A stretch of 64,000 nt of DNA from Gryllotalpicola daejeonensis (lineage in GTDB: Bacteria > Actinomycetota > Actinomycetes > Actinomycetales > Microbacteriaceae), in NCBI RefSeq assembly GCF_039538145.1, contig NZ_BAABBV010000001.1, forward strand, positions 2,589,810 through 2,653,809. Direction: 5' to 3'. The position numbers were made by a program, and so were the translations under genes. The notes below the pieces were generated by a model, which did no database searches, was not told the origin of the DNA, and was given only the letters and a program-made list of their open reading frames with translations. Within the stretch, counting starts at the first letter, position 1; each line of letters starts with the position of its first letter. Of this stretch, positions 1 to 9,442 are shown one piece after another.

Positions 1-342
1 CACCGCGCAATACCGCCCCGCACACTATGTACTTGTGCCGCGAGTGGCTGATCTCGCGCGCAAATCGCGATTTTCCACCCATGGTGCGTGCGTGCATTGC
101 CGTGAACCTTGGTGATCTCATCTCTGGTCAGGATCGCGGTTGGAGTTCAATCAGCTGGGCTGTTCGGCCTCGTCGATGGCCTTGGCCGGCTCGTTCTTTT
201 CTCGGGCGGGGCTCGGCCATCGCGGAAAGGTGGCGCGACTCGGCAAACCGGGTTCCTTTGATGCTGAAGCTCGCGCGGGCACAGCGGTCGCAGATCTTTG
301 TTCGCGGGCCGACGCGGGGCGGTTAGAGCGCCGGCCCCGTGT
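1..342. other. Left-edge region with no supportable gene
   Basis: No reading frame here has a convincing start, ribosome site and family match. One minus-strand frame near 225-320 contains a CxxC pair (KICDRCAR) but meets a stop upstream before any start codon, so it is at most a decayed fragment. A short hairpin (GGCCCC 333-338 / GGGGCC 347-352) overlaps the stop of the next gene and may help end its transcript. Confidence 0.4.
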
Positions 343-666
343 CTATGGGGCCGTTGCGCTGCCAGCGTTCATGCGGACATTCTCCGCGGCCCGACGAGCG
401 CTGTCCTCGCTCGCGAACGATTCTCCGGACGCTGCGACTTTGTCACTTGAGCGCCAGGCTCGCCACCGATATTTGCCTCCTGCGTCCGTGTAAATCTCGT
501 AGCGAGCGGAAGAGGCGCCTGCCTTGAAGGCGTTTGCGGCGCGGTCGGCGTTGTATTTGGATGCGAAGCTCTCACCGGCCCACGCGACCTGTTGGTTGTT
601 TGCCGAGTAGAGGTGCCATGAATAGTTGCCGGGAGTGTTTGCCGAGACAACGAATCGCCATGCCAT
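343..666 (-). CDS. DUF1508 (YegP-like) protein
   Basis: A 107-residue cytoplasmic protein made of two tandem DUF1508 modules. Each has the pattern (W/Y)...GESFAS followed by a helix: the first has AWAGESFASKYNADRAANAF, the second AASGESFASEDSARRAAENV. The family folds as a small beta-beta-beta-alpha unit and has no established catalytic role. The start at 666 was chosen because AGGAGG lies eight bases before the ATG. Longer in-frame extensions lack a ribosome site. The gene is alone, upstream of and divergent from the RHS toxin. The second repeat ends with a short Ala/Ser/Thr tail. Family assignment is firm; function is unknown. Confidence 0.85.
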   Translation of the reverse strand: MAWRFVVSANTPGNYSWHLYSANNQQVAWAGESFASKYNADRAANAFKAGASSARYEIYTDAGGKYRWRAWRSSDKVAASGESFASEDSARRAAENVRMNAGSATAP

Positions 667-896
667 GTTGCGTTCCTCCTTGAAGCACGAGCCTGACGTG
701 TCGCCGCGAAGTGCGGCGCAGAACTCAAACATAAGGCATTCTCATCTTCACGGAATTGCGCGACACGTGCGTCGGATCGGAAGCGCATGATCGTTGCTCG
801 ATGCGAACCAATGCCCCTGTTGTGGGGAATCCCAGACTGTTGTCTAGCGATGTGGCGTGGTCTATGAATTAGTCCAGCGAGCGATCGGCGCCTGGT

Positions 897-3800
897 GTGG
901 GCGCTTGGGGCTCTCGCAGTGAAGCGGGAGTCGGTGTGGCTCGTTCAGGGTCGTTCCTTTTGTTTGCTGGCCGGCTGGGCTCGGTCGCGGCGGCTACGGC
1001 CGCGTTGCTGGTCGTGACGGTCTTGGTGCCGGGGGCCGGGGATGTCGCGTCGGCGGCGCCGAAGGCGGCGAAGCCCGCGGTGGTGACGGTGGCGCCGGAT
1101 GTGGTGTCGGCGCAGGTGGATGCTCGCGCGCAGGGCAAGCGTGTGGAGGTGCTGTCGGAGCGGACGGAGACGTCGCAGACGTTCGCGAACCCGGATGGAT
1201 CGTTCACGAGTGAGTCGACGGCGGGTATCTCGCGGGTGCGAGACGCGTCGGCGAAGGACGGCTGGCGGGACGTCGATCTGTCGTTGCAGAAGCGAGCCGA
1301 CGGGTCGATCGCGCCGGTGTCCCCGGTGAACGATCTCGTGCTGAACCCGGGCGGTGCCGGGTCTGGGTCGTCGCCTTTGGTGTCGGTGTCGGATCGGGCG
1401 GGGACGGATTCGGTGGCGCTGTCGTGGCCGGAGGGGGATCTGCCGAAGCCGGTGATCTCCGGGGATACGGCGACGTACAAGGATGTGCGGCCGGGTCAGG
1501 ACCTGGTGGTGCAGGCCACGCGCACGGGGTTCGAGCAGTCGCTGGTGTTGAAGTCGAAGCCGGCGTCGGCGGATGCGGCGAAGCTGGTGCTGCCGGTGGT
1601 CTCTCACGGCTTGTTCTTCACGTCGAAGACGAACGCCGGGGACACGGTCGTCCAGGTGACCACGAAGGCGGGGAAGGTGGTCGGTGGCCTGGGGCCAGCG
1701 GTCGTCTCTGATGCTCAGTCGGATGCCCGCACGGGCGCGCCGGAGCACACCGGCGTCGCGGCGCAGCAGGTGGAGAGCGTGGACGGGGCGCCCGCGCTGG
1801 TGGTCCAGCCGTCGCAGGAGTACCTGGATGCGGCGCAGTACCCGGTGGTGGTGGACCCGTCGGTGTCGCTGGGGTCGGACTCGGCGGATACGTACATCGA
1901 CTCGGGGTTCCCGACGACGAACTACAACGCGGCGACGCTGCTGCATGTGGGCACGTATGACAGCGGGGCGCATGTGGCGCGGGCGCTGGTGCGCTTCGAT
2001 GGGGTGCCGATCTCGGGGACGCAGATCCTGTCGGCGACGCTGAACCTATGGGCGGAGCACTCATCAAGCTGCACGGCGACGCCGTTCACGATCTACCCGG
2101 CGAACTCGGCGATCGCCTACCCGTCGATCACCTGGAACAACCAGCCGGCGATCAACACCGGCTCGACGGTGACGGCGTCCTCGGCGGCCGGCAGCAGCTG
2201 CACCGCCGCGGGCTGGGTGAGCACGAACGTGGTCACGCCCCTGCAGTACTGGGCCACCGGCGCCGCGACCACGGTGGGGCTCGAGGTGCGGGCGAGCGAG
2301 ACCGCGAACGCGTCGTACAAGCGCTTCAACTCGGCGAACATGGGCGCGTACATCCCGAGCCTGACGGTCACGTACAACCACTACACGGCCGCCCCGACGT
2401 CGATGTCGGTGGCGGGGCAGTACACGGCCAGCTCGGTCCCGTACGTCTCGTCGAAGCGGCCGACGCTGCAGGCGGCGGCCACGGACCCGGACGGGGATTC
2501 GGTGACGCTGCTGTTCGAGCTGTACAACGCGAACACGTTCGCCGCGGCCAACAAGCTCGGCACCTGCACCGTCACGGGCGGCTCCTCCGGGCATGTCTAC
2601 GGGTGCTCGGTGGCGGTGGACCTGTCCGACAACACGGCGTATTTCTGGCGGGTCGGGGCCCATGACAGCCATACGACGACGTTCACGTATGCGGTGATGT
2701 ACACGTTCACCACGGCGATCGCGAAGCCTGCGGCGCCGGTGATCTCGTGCCCGTCCCCGTACAGCAATGGCTCGTGGCAGCAGGCCGCGCCGGCCTCGAA
2801 CGTGTCGTGCACCGTCACGACGCCGGCCTCTTCCGTGTCGTCGGCGCCGGTGAAGATCACGACGAGCGTGGACGGGGTGGCCGCGGTCTCGACGGCGGTG
2901 ACGAAGGGGTCTGCCGGGTCGGCGACGGTCTCGGTGCCGAAGACGGTCGGCGCGCACACGGTCACCGCGTACAGCTCCTCGGTGGACGCTATCGTCTCGA
3001 GCACGGTCTCCTACTCGTTCGGGTACGGGGCGGCGTCGATCACGTCCCCATCGACGGGGTTCAAGACGGCCGACAGTGTGCACGTGGCCGCCTCCGGGCC
3101 GCCGCGAGGTGCGGCGACTGCGGTGACGGCGCAGCTGCAGTGGTCGGGTCCGGGCGTGGACTGGACGAGTGTCGGCAGCCCGACGACCGTCACCCCGGAT
3201 TCGGCGACCGCGCCGGCTGCCGCATCGTTCGACTGGGACACCACGACCGCCACCGGCGGGGACATCGACGCCCGTCAGGTGACGACCCTGCAGCTGCGGG
3301 TGCACTACGCGTACACCGGTGGCCCCACCCAGGACACGAAAGCGGTCACCGTGGTGCGCATCCCCCACGCGTTCGGCGACGGGTTCCCGACTGCGGATGC
3401 CGGCGACGGGACCGTGGCCCTGTGGACCGGGGAGCTGAACACCTCAAGCAGCGACGTTTCGGTCACCACGGCGGCTGACAGCCTCGGGATCTCCCGCGAC
3501 TTCTACTCGTACGCCGGCCCGCACACGGCCGTGAACGGCATCTTCGGACCCGGCTGGTCGGCGAGCCTTGACGGGTCCGGCCTCGGCTACGCCGGGGCGG
3601 ACGTCGCGGACGAGAACGCCAAGCGCCCCACCGGCCAGGCCGCGACCGGCGCGATCATCCTCGCCGGGACCAGTGACGGGGACCTGGTCTTCGACCCGCC
3701 GTCCGGCGCCACCGGGCCGAGCCCGACCGGCGTGTACACGCCGGTGGATGACGACACCGCCCAGACCCTCACGACCCTCGCGGTGACCGGCAGCGGCGGT

Positions 3801-6800
3801 GTGAAGACGCTGACGGCCACCCAGCACGACGGCACGGTCACCACGTGGACGCTGTCGTCGGCCTCCGGCACCCCGACCTGGACACCCACCGGGGTGGCGC
3901 AGGCCGGCCAGCAGGGCACGACCACCTACAGCGCCGACAGTGCCGGGCACATCACCCGGATCCTCGCCGCCCAGCCCTACGACGACGCCCTGTCGTGCCC
4001 GGCCACCGGCGCTCTGAACCGCGGCTGCGCCGCGCTGACCCTGACGTACACCGGCACGGGGACCGCAGCGCGGTTGAGCGAAGTCGACTACACCGCCTTC
4101 GACCCCAGCACCGCCGCGATGAGGACGACGGCGGTGGCGACGTACACGTACGACTCCGCGAACCGGCTTGCGACCTTCACCGACCGCTCCGGCCTCACGA
4201 CCGCCTACACGTACACCACCTCCGGGAACCTGACCCTGCTGGCGTCCGAGACCGCGACCGGGTCGGCGCCGTGGACGTACGACTACGACAGCGCCGGGAA
4301 GCTGCAGAAGGTGAACCGCGGCCCGGCCTCCGGCACCGGCAATGACGTGACGTACGCGAGCTTCGCCTATGGCCTGAGCCCCACCGCCGCAGGGATGCCT
4401 GACGTGACCGCCTCGACGGTGAGCGACTGGGGGCAGCAGAGCCCACCCACCCACGCGTGGGCAGTGTTCGGCCTCGACCACCCCGTGACCGGCACCCCGA
4501 CCGCCGCGGACCTGCCGTTCGGGCAGCTGTACTTCACCGACGACGAGGGGTACACGGTCAACACCGCCACCTTCGGCTCCGGCCGCTGGCTGGTCACCTG
4601 GCAGGCCTACGGCCCTGACGGGACGCCCACCGACTCGCTGACCGCCGCGCAGACGCAGGCCGCCGTCGACCAGATCGCGACTGGCGGCAGCGTCGGCCCC
4701 GATGCCTCGCAGACGATCACCCGCTACCTGCCCGAGGTCCCGAACCCGGACGATGCGGACGACCCGATCGTGCCGAAGGACACGACCCCGACCGATGTGT
4801 GGTCCCCGGTATACGACGCCACGAGCGACGACGGGATCGTCAGCCAGTACCGGCAGCACACACACTACGCGTACGACCTGGGTGCGCCCGGTGGCGGCAT
4901 CAACGCCAGCACCGGCAAGCCGTATCTGCTGCCCACCGAGGTGACCGTGACGCTCGCCGACCCGGCCACCGCCACCGATAACCCGGACACGGCCCTGCCT
5001 TCCGGGGAGACGGTCATCTCCGACACCGTGTACGGCTACAACCCGATCGACGGCGCCGACCCCGCCGGTCCGACCTCCGGATGGACCCTCGGCCAGCCGA
5101 CAGTGACCACGAAGGTGCTCTCCTCCTTCGGTGAGCCGAACGTGGCCACCAAAACGCTCTACGACGCGCACGGGCAGGCGCTTGAGACTCTAGCGGCCGG
5201 CTCCACCGGAGCAGACTCCCTGACCACGAAGACCATCACCTACAGTGCGGGCGCGAACGCGGCTGACGCGGCCTGCGGAAGCAAGCCGGAATGGGCGGGA
5301 CTGGAATGCTGGACGGGCCCTGCCGCGCCGCCCGCGCACGGCGTGAACATCGCAGATAAGCGCGTCACCGGCTACGACTACTGGCTGAACCCCACCACCA
5401 CGGTCGAGACCTCTGGCAGCGGCGCCGCCGAAGCGACGCGCACCACAACCGACACCTACCTGCCAGACGGCCGCCCGGACACCGAGAGCATCGCAACCTC
5501 GAACCTCGACGGGTCCACCCCGGTCCCGACGACCCAGGTGCGCTACGACACGACCACGAAACAGGAGATCGGGACCTCGACGCTGAACGCGGCCGGCGAC
5601 GTCACCTCCTATGACGAGGCGGCCTTCGACGCATGGGGCCGGCAGATCAGCTACCGCAACTCCCTCGACGACACCACCACCACAACTTACGTGAACCCGG
5701 GCACGCCAGGCGCCGGGCAGACCAAGACGGTCACCACGCCGGTCTCGACCTCCACCTACAGCTACGACGGAGCGGACGCTGCCGGCAGGACCGAGCACCG
5801 GGGCCTTGTCACCGCGCTGACGGTCTCCGGAGTCGGCAGCTACACGGCCGCGTACAACTCCGACGGGAACCTCACCACCCAGACACTGCCCGCCGGCATC
5901 ACCCAGCAGCTCGGCTACGACGACTCCGGACGCGTGATCTCGCTGGAATACGACGGGCAGAAAACCGACCCGGAAGGCAACGTCACGACCGGCGCCTGGC
6001 TGAGCTTCTCCCGCGACTACAACCAGAACGGGCAGGTCCTGCACGACTGGTCCCCGGCAGGGGCCAGCAACACCCTCACCGGCTACACCCGCCAATACAG
6101 CTACGACGGCGCCGGACGCCTCATCCAGGTCAACGACGCAACCGACCCCGACAGCGGCGATACCACCTGCTCCGTGCGGCAGTACTCCTTCGACCAGCAC
6201 GGCAACCGCACCAACCTCACCGCCACACACGACCTCGACGGATGCACCACCGACGCCACCGCCGCGGACGCCACGCAGACGACCAAGGCCTGGACCTACG
6301 ACGCAGACTCCCGGCAGCTCACCAGCGCAAACGCGGCCGGCACCTACAGCTACGACGCATTCGGACGCCAAACGACGCTCCCCGGCTCCGACGCCCCCGA
6401 TCCCACCGTCGGTGACGTGACGGTGGCCTATTACGACACGGACTCCGCACGCACTATCGCCCAAGGCGACGCGACGACAACGTACGGGCTCGACCCGAAC
6501 GGCCGGCGGGTTACAGCGACGACCGTGGGCGCGGGCGCGAGCACTGCGACCAATCATTACGGCGACGATTCCGACAACCCAAACTGGGTCACGAACGCGG
6601 ACACGTCAGGCGTCAGTACCACGGCGTACACCTCGTCGATTGCCGGTGGCTTGTCCGCGTCCGCGACGAGTGCGGCAGGCAGTTCAACGACAGGTCTCGA
6701 CCTCGCCGACCTGGGGGCAAACATCGTCGCCACCGTGACTCTACCGACGACCGGGAGTGCGATAGGAATTGATGCCTTCTCGAGCTATGACGAATATGGC

Positions 6801-7397
6801 AACCCTCAATCTACGTATCCGCACAGCGAGGGCGCGAACTATGGATGGCTCGGAGCACAGCAACGGGCCGCCGACGGTGCCGGATTGCTATTCATGGGCG
6901 CCAGAATATACAACCCAGCGTCCGGGCGTTTTACCAGCGTCGATCCGACCTCCGGAGGAAACGAAAATGTATACAATTACCCGAATGATCCGATAGATCA
7001 GGCCGACCTCAGCGGCGAGGTCGCCGCGTGGATCATGGCACTCGTTGTCTTCGACTTGTCTATGGACTGGAACCCCGTGGGTTGGGCGCTAGCAGCGGTG
7101 TTGGCTGCCATTGGCATCGTGCTAATCGTCATGGCTGTCATCAACTATCGAAACACCCATAAGAAAAAGGTGAATAGTCGGCAAGGCGCGAAGATAAACT
7201 TGGGCAAGTCTGGCTATAAGAATCGTCGAAGTGCTGAGTCGGCAGCAAAACAGTGGGCGAAAAAGGAGCAGCAGAAGAACCGGGGCCGCGGTTGGCAAGT
7301 TGTTTATCGCGGTCAGGACTATCCCGGGGCACGACACGTTCATGTGGATGTCTACCACAACGGCGTAAAGCAATTGACGATGCATTTTTACTGGTAG
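897..7397 (+). CDS. Secreted RHS-repeat polymorphic toxin
   Basis: A 2166-residue surface or secreted toxin of the RHS/YD class. An N-terminal signal region (hydrophobic stretch about residues 22-50, ending ASAA) is followed by a DNRLRE-like beta domain at about 330-495 (DTYIDSGFPTTNYN...). Fibronectin-like modules come next, then an RHS barrel with many YDxxGR repeats such as YSYDGAGRLIQV. The hallmark RHS-core junction (FMGARIYNPASGRFTSVDP, then NDPIDQADLSGE) lies at about 6890-7020. The last 125 residues are variable: a membrane helix (VGWALAAVLAAIGIVLIV), then a basic tip with HVHVDVYHNG. The DNA coding this tip is visibly richer in A and T than the rest, as expected for exchangeable toxin tips. 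The GTG at 897 is the earliest start; GTG at 936 is an alternative. The toxic activity cannot be named from sequence. Confidence 0.88.
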   Translation: MGAWGSRSEAGVGVARSGSFLLFAGRLGSVAAATAALLVVTVLVPGAGDVASAAPKAAKPAVVTVAPDVVSAQVDARAQGKRVEVLSERTETSQTFANPDGSFTSESTAGISRVRDASAKDGWRDVDLSLQKRADGSIAPVSPVNDLVLNPGGAGSGSSPLVSVSDRAGTDSVALSWPEGDLPKPVISGDTATYKDVRPGQDLVVQATRTGFEQSLVLKSKPASADAAKLVLPVVSHGLFFTSKTNAGDTVVQVTTKAGKVVGGLGPAVVSDAQSDARTGAPEHTGVAAQQVESVDGAPALVVQPSQEYLDAAQYPVVVDPSVSLGSDSADTYIDSGFPTTNYNAATLLHVGTYDSGAHVARALVRFDGVPISGTQILSATLNLWAEHSSSCTATPFTIYPANSAIAYPSITWNNQPAINTGSTVTASSAAGSSCTAAGWVSTNVVTPLQYWATGAATTVGLEVRASETANASYKRFNSANMGAYIPSLTVTYNHYTAAPTSMSVAGQYTASSVPYVSSKRPTLQAAATDPDGDSVTLLFELYNANTFAAANKLGTCTVTGGSSGHVYGCSVAVDLSDNTAYFWRVGAHDSHTTTFTYAVMYTFTTAIAKPAAPVISCPSPYSNGSWQQAAPASNVSCTVTTPASSVSSAPVKITTSVDGVAAVSTAVTKGSAGSATVSVPKTVGAHTVTAYSSSVDAIVSSTVSYSFGYGAASITSPSTGFKTADSVHVAASGPPRGAATAVTAQLQWSGPGVDWTSVGSPTTVTPDSATAPAAASFDWDTTTATGGDIDARQVTTLQLRVHYAYTGGPTQDTKAVTVVRIPHAFGDGFPTADAGDGTVALWTGELNTSSSDVSVTTAADSLGISRDFYSYAGPHTAVNGIFGPGWSASLDGSGLGYAGADVADENAKRPTGQAATGAIILAGTSDGDLVFDPPSGATGPSPTGVYTPVDDDTAQTLTTLAVTGSGGVKTLTATQHDGTVTTWTLSSASGTPTWTPTGVAQAGQQGTTTYSADSAGHITRILAAQPYDDALSCPATGALNRGCAALTLTYTGTGTAARLSEVDYTAFDPSTAAMRTTAVATYTYDSANRLATFTDRSGLTTAYTYTTSGNLTLLASETATGSAPWTYDYDSAGKLQKVNRGPASGTGNDVTYASFAYGLSPTAAGMPDVTASTVSDWGQQSPPTHAWAVFGLDHPVTGTPTAADLPFGQLYFTDDEGYTVNTATFGSGRWLVTWQAYGPDGTPTDSLTAAQTQAAVDQIATGGSVGPDASQTITRYLPEVPNPDDADDPIVPKDTTPTDVWSPVYDATSDDGIVSQYRQHTHYAYDLGAPGGGINASTGKPYLLPTEVTVTLADPATATDNPDTALPSGETVISDTVYGYNPIDGADPAGPTSGWTLGQPTVTTKVLSSFGEPNVATKTLYDAHGQALETLAAGSTGADSLTTKTITYSAGANAADAACGSKPEWAGLECWTGPAAPPAHGVNIADKRVTGYDYWLNPTTTVETSGSGAAEATRTTTDTYLPDGRPDTESIATSNLDGSTPVPTTQVRYDTTTKQEIGTSTLNAAGDVTSYDEAAFDAWGRQISYRNSLDDTTTTTYVNPGTPGAGQTKTVTTPVSTSTYSYDGADAAGRTEHRGLVTALTVSGVGSYTAAYNSDGNLTTQTLPAGITQQLGYDDSGRVISLEYDGQKTDPEGNVTTGAWLSFSRDYNQNGQVLHDWSPAGASNTLTGYTRQYSYDGAGRLIQVNDATDPDSGDTTCSVRQYSFDQHGNRTNLTATHDLDGCTTDATAADATQTTKAWTYDADSRQLTSANAAGTYSYDAFGRQTTLPGSDAPDPTVGDVTVAYYDTDSARTIAQGDATTTYGLDPNGRRVTATTVGAGASTATNHYGDDSDNPNWVTNADTSGVSTTAYTSSIAGGLSASATSAAGSSTTGLDLADLGANIVATVTLPTTGSAIGIDAFSSYDEYGNPQSTYPHSEGANYGWLGAQQRAADGAGLLFMGARIYNPASGRFTSVDPTSGGNENVYNYPNDPIDQADLSGEVAAWIMALVVFDLSMDWNPVGWALAAVLAAIGIVLIVMAVINYRNTHKKKVNSRQGAKINLGKSGYKNRRSAESAAKQWAKKEQQKNRGRGWQVVYRGQDYPGARHVHVDVYHNGVKQLTMHFYW

Positions 7398-7425
7398 GAG
7401 CCGTAGCTTTTGGATTGGAGATCTC

Positions 7426-7845
7426 ATGTGGGTAGATGAGTCACGTACGGTAAATGTTGCGATGATACCGCGCCCCTGGGAATTGTTTGACGGTGTACTG
7501 CGCCATGAAATCGAAGCGTTGGGGGTGTCCGAAGCGGACGCGATTGGTCGCCGGCTCTTTGAATTGCGACAAAAAGAGATGAGCCTCGCGCAGGAATACG
7601 CCGCGAAATTGACCTCGGAACAACTGTCGACCGAGAGTAGGTACGAGGGAGACACGTCTATGTCATTCCCCGTTATAACGCGAAGCGCTGACAGCGAATT
7701 AGTTGATGATCTAATGTCGCAAATCCAAGCGCTGGACTCGCGATGGCGACTTGACGTTGCCGTTTATGCGGAGGAAGGATTTGATGCAGTCCGCGCGGGC
7801 GCACACAAGCCCCGGTCCTGGTTTCGTTGGTTCCGGCGGCAGTAG
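7426..7845 (+). CDS. Putative immunity protein for the RHS toxin
   Basis: A 139-residue soluble protein not recognised as a named family. It is acidic and largely helical through its first 75 residues (MIPRPWELFDGVL, EADAIGRRLFELRQKEMSLAQEY) and has a basic aromatic tail (SWFRWFRRQ). The ATG at 7426 follows GGAG at suitable spacing and lies 28 bases after the toxin stop on the same strand. Its base composition is low in GC, like the toxin tip and unlike the RHS body. Position, size and composition fit a cognate immunity gene. That role is inferred from genome organisation known for RHS loci, not from a motif. Confidence 0.7.
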   Translation: MWVDESRTVNVAMIPRPWELFDGVLRHEIEALGVSEADAIGRRLFELRQKEMSLAQEYAAKLTSEQLSTESRYEGDTSMSFPVITRSADSELVDDLMSQIQALDSRWRLDVAVYAEEGFDAVRAGAHKPRSWFRWFRRQ

Positions 7846-7990
7846 CGGTCGGGAACTGCGCAACGGCGATGAATAGACAGCCACCGGTGCGCTAGACGAT
7901 ATGGGTCTTCGGCCGGGCTGTTGAGGCTGGGGGCTCGATTCGCGTAAGCGTGGGTCGGCTGGCCTATCCGACAGGCGAATGTGGAGGCCC

Positions 7991-8118
7991 CAGTTGTTTG
8001 CTCAGCGTACGAGCGTCGGGCTCGATGTGCACGCGCGCAGCGTGGTTGCTTGCGCGATCGATTAGGCCACCGGCGAGGTGGTCCACAAGCGGTTCGGCTA
8101 CGAGCCGGCCGAGGTCAT
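7991..8118 (+). pseudogene. IS110-family transposase N-terminal fragment
   Basis: Translation gives QLFAQRTSVGLDVHARSVVA CAID, a stop (TAG), then ATGEVVHKRFGYEPAEV. This is the start of the RuvC-like DEDD domain of IS110 transposases, in which the Asp of GLDVH is catalytic. The in-frame stop and the abrupt end after about 43 codons show that it is dead. It runs directly into an IS481 remnant at about 8119, so one element was probably cut by the other or by deletion. Confidence 0.75.
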
Positions 8119-9086
8119 CGTGCCCGTCTGGCGATCGTGCAGTGGCCGCCGGACGCACCGCGCGGGTCGGTGACGACGTTCTGCGCCGAGCACGGGATCT
8201 CGCGGGAGACGTTTTACGCGATCCGGAAGCGTGCCGCGGTGGAGGGGCCGGCGGCGGCGCTGGAGCCGCGGTCACGGCGCCCGAAGAGCAGCCCGTCACG
8301 GGTCACAGCTGAAGTCGTGAAGCAGGCACTTTGGGGTGCGTGCGGTGTTGGAGGCCTCGAGCTTGGGCCCGCTACGCGGTCGCCTCCCACGTCTCCTGGG
8401 GTGAATCCTCCGAGGGTGCGATCGCGGTCGTGAAGAAGGCCATCGCCGCGCACGGCGTGCCTCAGCGGCTGCTGTCGGACAACGGGGCGGCGCTGAACCC
8501 GACGAGGCGTGGGTAGCTCGGCAAGCTGGTCGCCTACGTGCGATCCCTCGGCGTGGAGCCGATCACAGGCAAGCCATACAAGCCGACCACGCAGGGCAAG
8601 AACGAGCGCTTCCACCAGACGCTGTTCCGGTTCCTGAACAAGCAGCCGATCGCCGAGACCCTCGAGCAGCTGCAAGCCCAAGTCGACGCCTTCGATGCCA
8701 TCTACAACGCCGAGCGGCCGCACCAGGCACTGCCCGGCCGCATCACCGCGCAGCAGGCATGGGAGGCCACCCCGAAAGTCGAAGCGCCCAGGCCCGTGGC
8801 ACCCTCGACGCCGGTCGTGAGCCCATCGGACGAGATCCGCGTGAAGAAGACCACGAACACCGACGCGGTCGAGTTCCGCGGCATCCGCTTCGGAATCGGA
8901 CGAGCTCGCGCCTAGCAGATGGTCTGCGTCATGGACGCTGGCCCCACGGTGATGATCTTCGACCTGAAAGGCACGCTCCTGATCGAGCACCCCTGGCCCA
9001 AGGCCGGGATCAAGTACGTCAGCAACGGCCGCCGCCGCGACCGGCACGCAAAACCGTCTAGCTGTTACCGATGTCCTGAGATATGA
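8119..9086 (+). pseudogene. IS481-family transposase, degenerate
   Basis: The frame starting at 8119 gives a helix-turn-helix segment (VTTFCAEHGISRETFYAIRK). After a frame break comes the rve integrase core: SHVSWGESSEGAIAVVKKAI, LLSDNGAAL with the second catalytic Asp, a stop at 8516, then VRSLGVEPITGKPYKPTTQG KNERFHQTLF with the catalytic Glu, and AERPHQALPGRITAQQAWE. A further TAG at 8913 precedes a C-terminal continuation (VMIFDLKGTLLIEHPWPKAG). The segment between the HTH and the core, which should carry the first Asp, is missing. Several stops and the deletion make it non-functional. Confidence 0.85.
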
Positions 9087-9134
9087 AGTGTTACCGATGT
9101 CCTGACACAGATTCGTCACCGATGTCCCGAGACA
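9063..9134. repeat. Three imperfect copies of an IS481-end sequence
   Basis: TGTTACCGATGTCCTGA occurs at 9063 and 9089, and a diverged copy (CGTCACCGATGTCCCGA) at 9114, about 25 bases apart. They lie directly after the transposase remnant, where the right terminal inverted repeat of an IS481 element is expected. Multiple copies suggest nested insertions or slippage at the element end. Confidence 0.6.
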
Positions 9135-9281
9135 TGACAAAGAGCCGCGGGGTTGGTGCCCCTCCACTTGCCCACATTTTGCCCACAACTGAAGAAGATC
9201 CAAGGTGATCAGGGTCATCCAACGTGATCGAAAAACCCCGGATTTCCGGGCATTTTGCCCGAGATCCGTCCATATCAGGGG

Positions 9282-9344
9282 CTTCACTAGAGCGCACGAC
9301 TCATAATCGTGAGGTCGCGGGTTCGAGTCCCGCCTCAGCTACCA
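9282..9344 (+). tRNA. tRNA-Met(CAT) 3' fragment, likely attachment-site scar
   Basis: The anticodon arm is perfect (stem 9295-9299 with 9307-9311, loop CTCATAA, anticodon CAT at 9302-9304). The T arm is perfect too (GCGGG TTCGAGT CCCGC, 9317-9333), followed by an acceptor 3' strand CTCAGCT, discriminator A and encoded CCA. The matching 5' acceptor strand AGCTGAG and a proper D loop with GG are absent upstream, so only the 3' part of the gene is present. Truncation on the left is what remains when an element integrates at the tRNA anticodon or T-arm region. The complete gene would then lie left of this window. It is followed by the original tRNA terminator. Confidence 0.7.
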
Positions 9345-9347
9345 AGA

Positions 9348-9377
9348 CCCCCGAAACCCTACGGTTCCGGGGGTTTT
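9348..9377 (+). terminator. Rho-independent terminator after tRNA fragment
   Basis: The stem CCCCCGAAACC / GGTTCCGGGGG has one mismatch and is followed by TTTT. It lies directly after the tRNA CCA. Confidence 0.75.
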
Positions 9378-9442
9378 CGCTCATCCGGCGTTGGGTGGAC
9401 CACCGCCGCGGGCGTGCGTGGGTCGCAGAGAGCGAGCAGCGA

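Noticed and set aside
225..320. Minus-strand peptide with KICDRCAR
   Set aside because: Stop codon upstream before any start and no frame continuity; too short to claim a zinc protein relic.
140..493. 117-codon plus-strand frame overlapping the DUF1508 gene
   Set aside because: Overlaps a well-supported gene on the other strand, no ribosome site, low-complexity translation.
3444..6557. Long minus-strand frames (575 and 455 codons) opposite the RHS gene
   Set aside because: Arg/Gly/Val-rich translations without domains; they mirror the codon bias of the RHS gene and lack ribosome sites.
9063..9134. Considered a CRISPR-like array (three repeats about 25 bases apart)
   Set aside because: Spacing is too short, copies are imperfect and coincide with the end of a transposase; no cas genes in the window.
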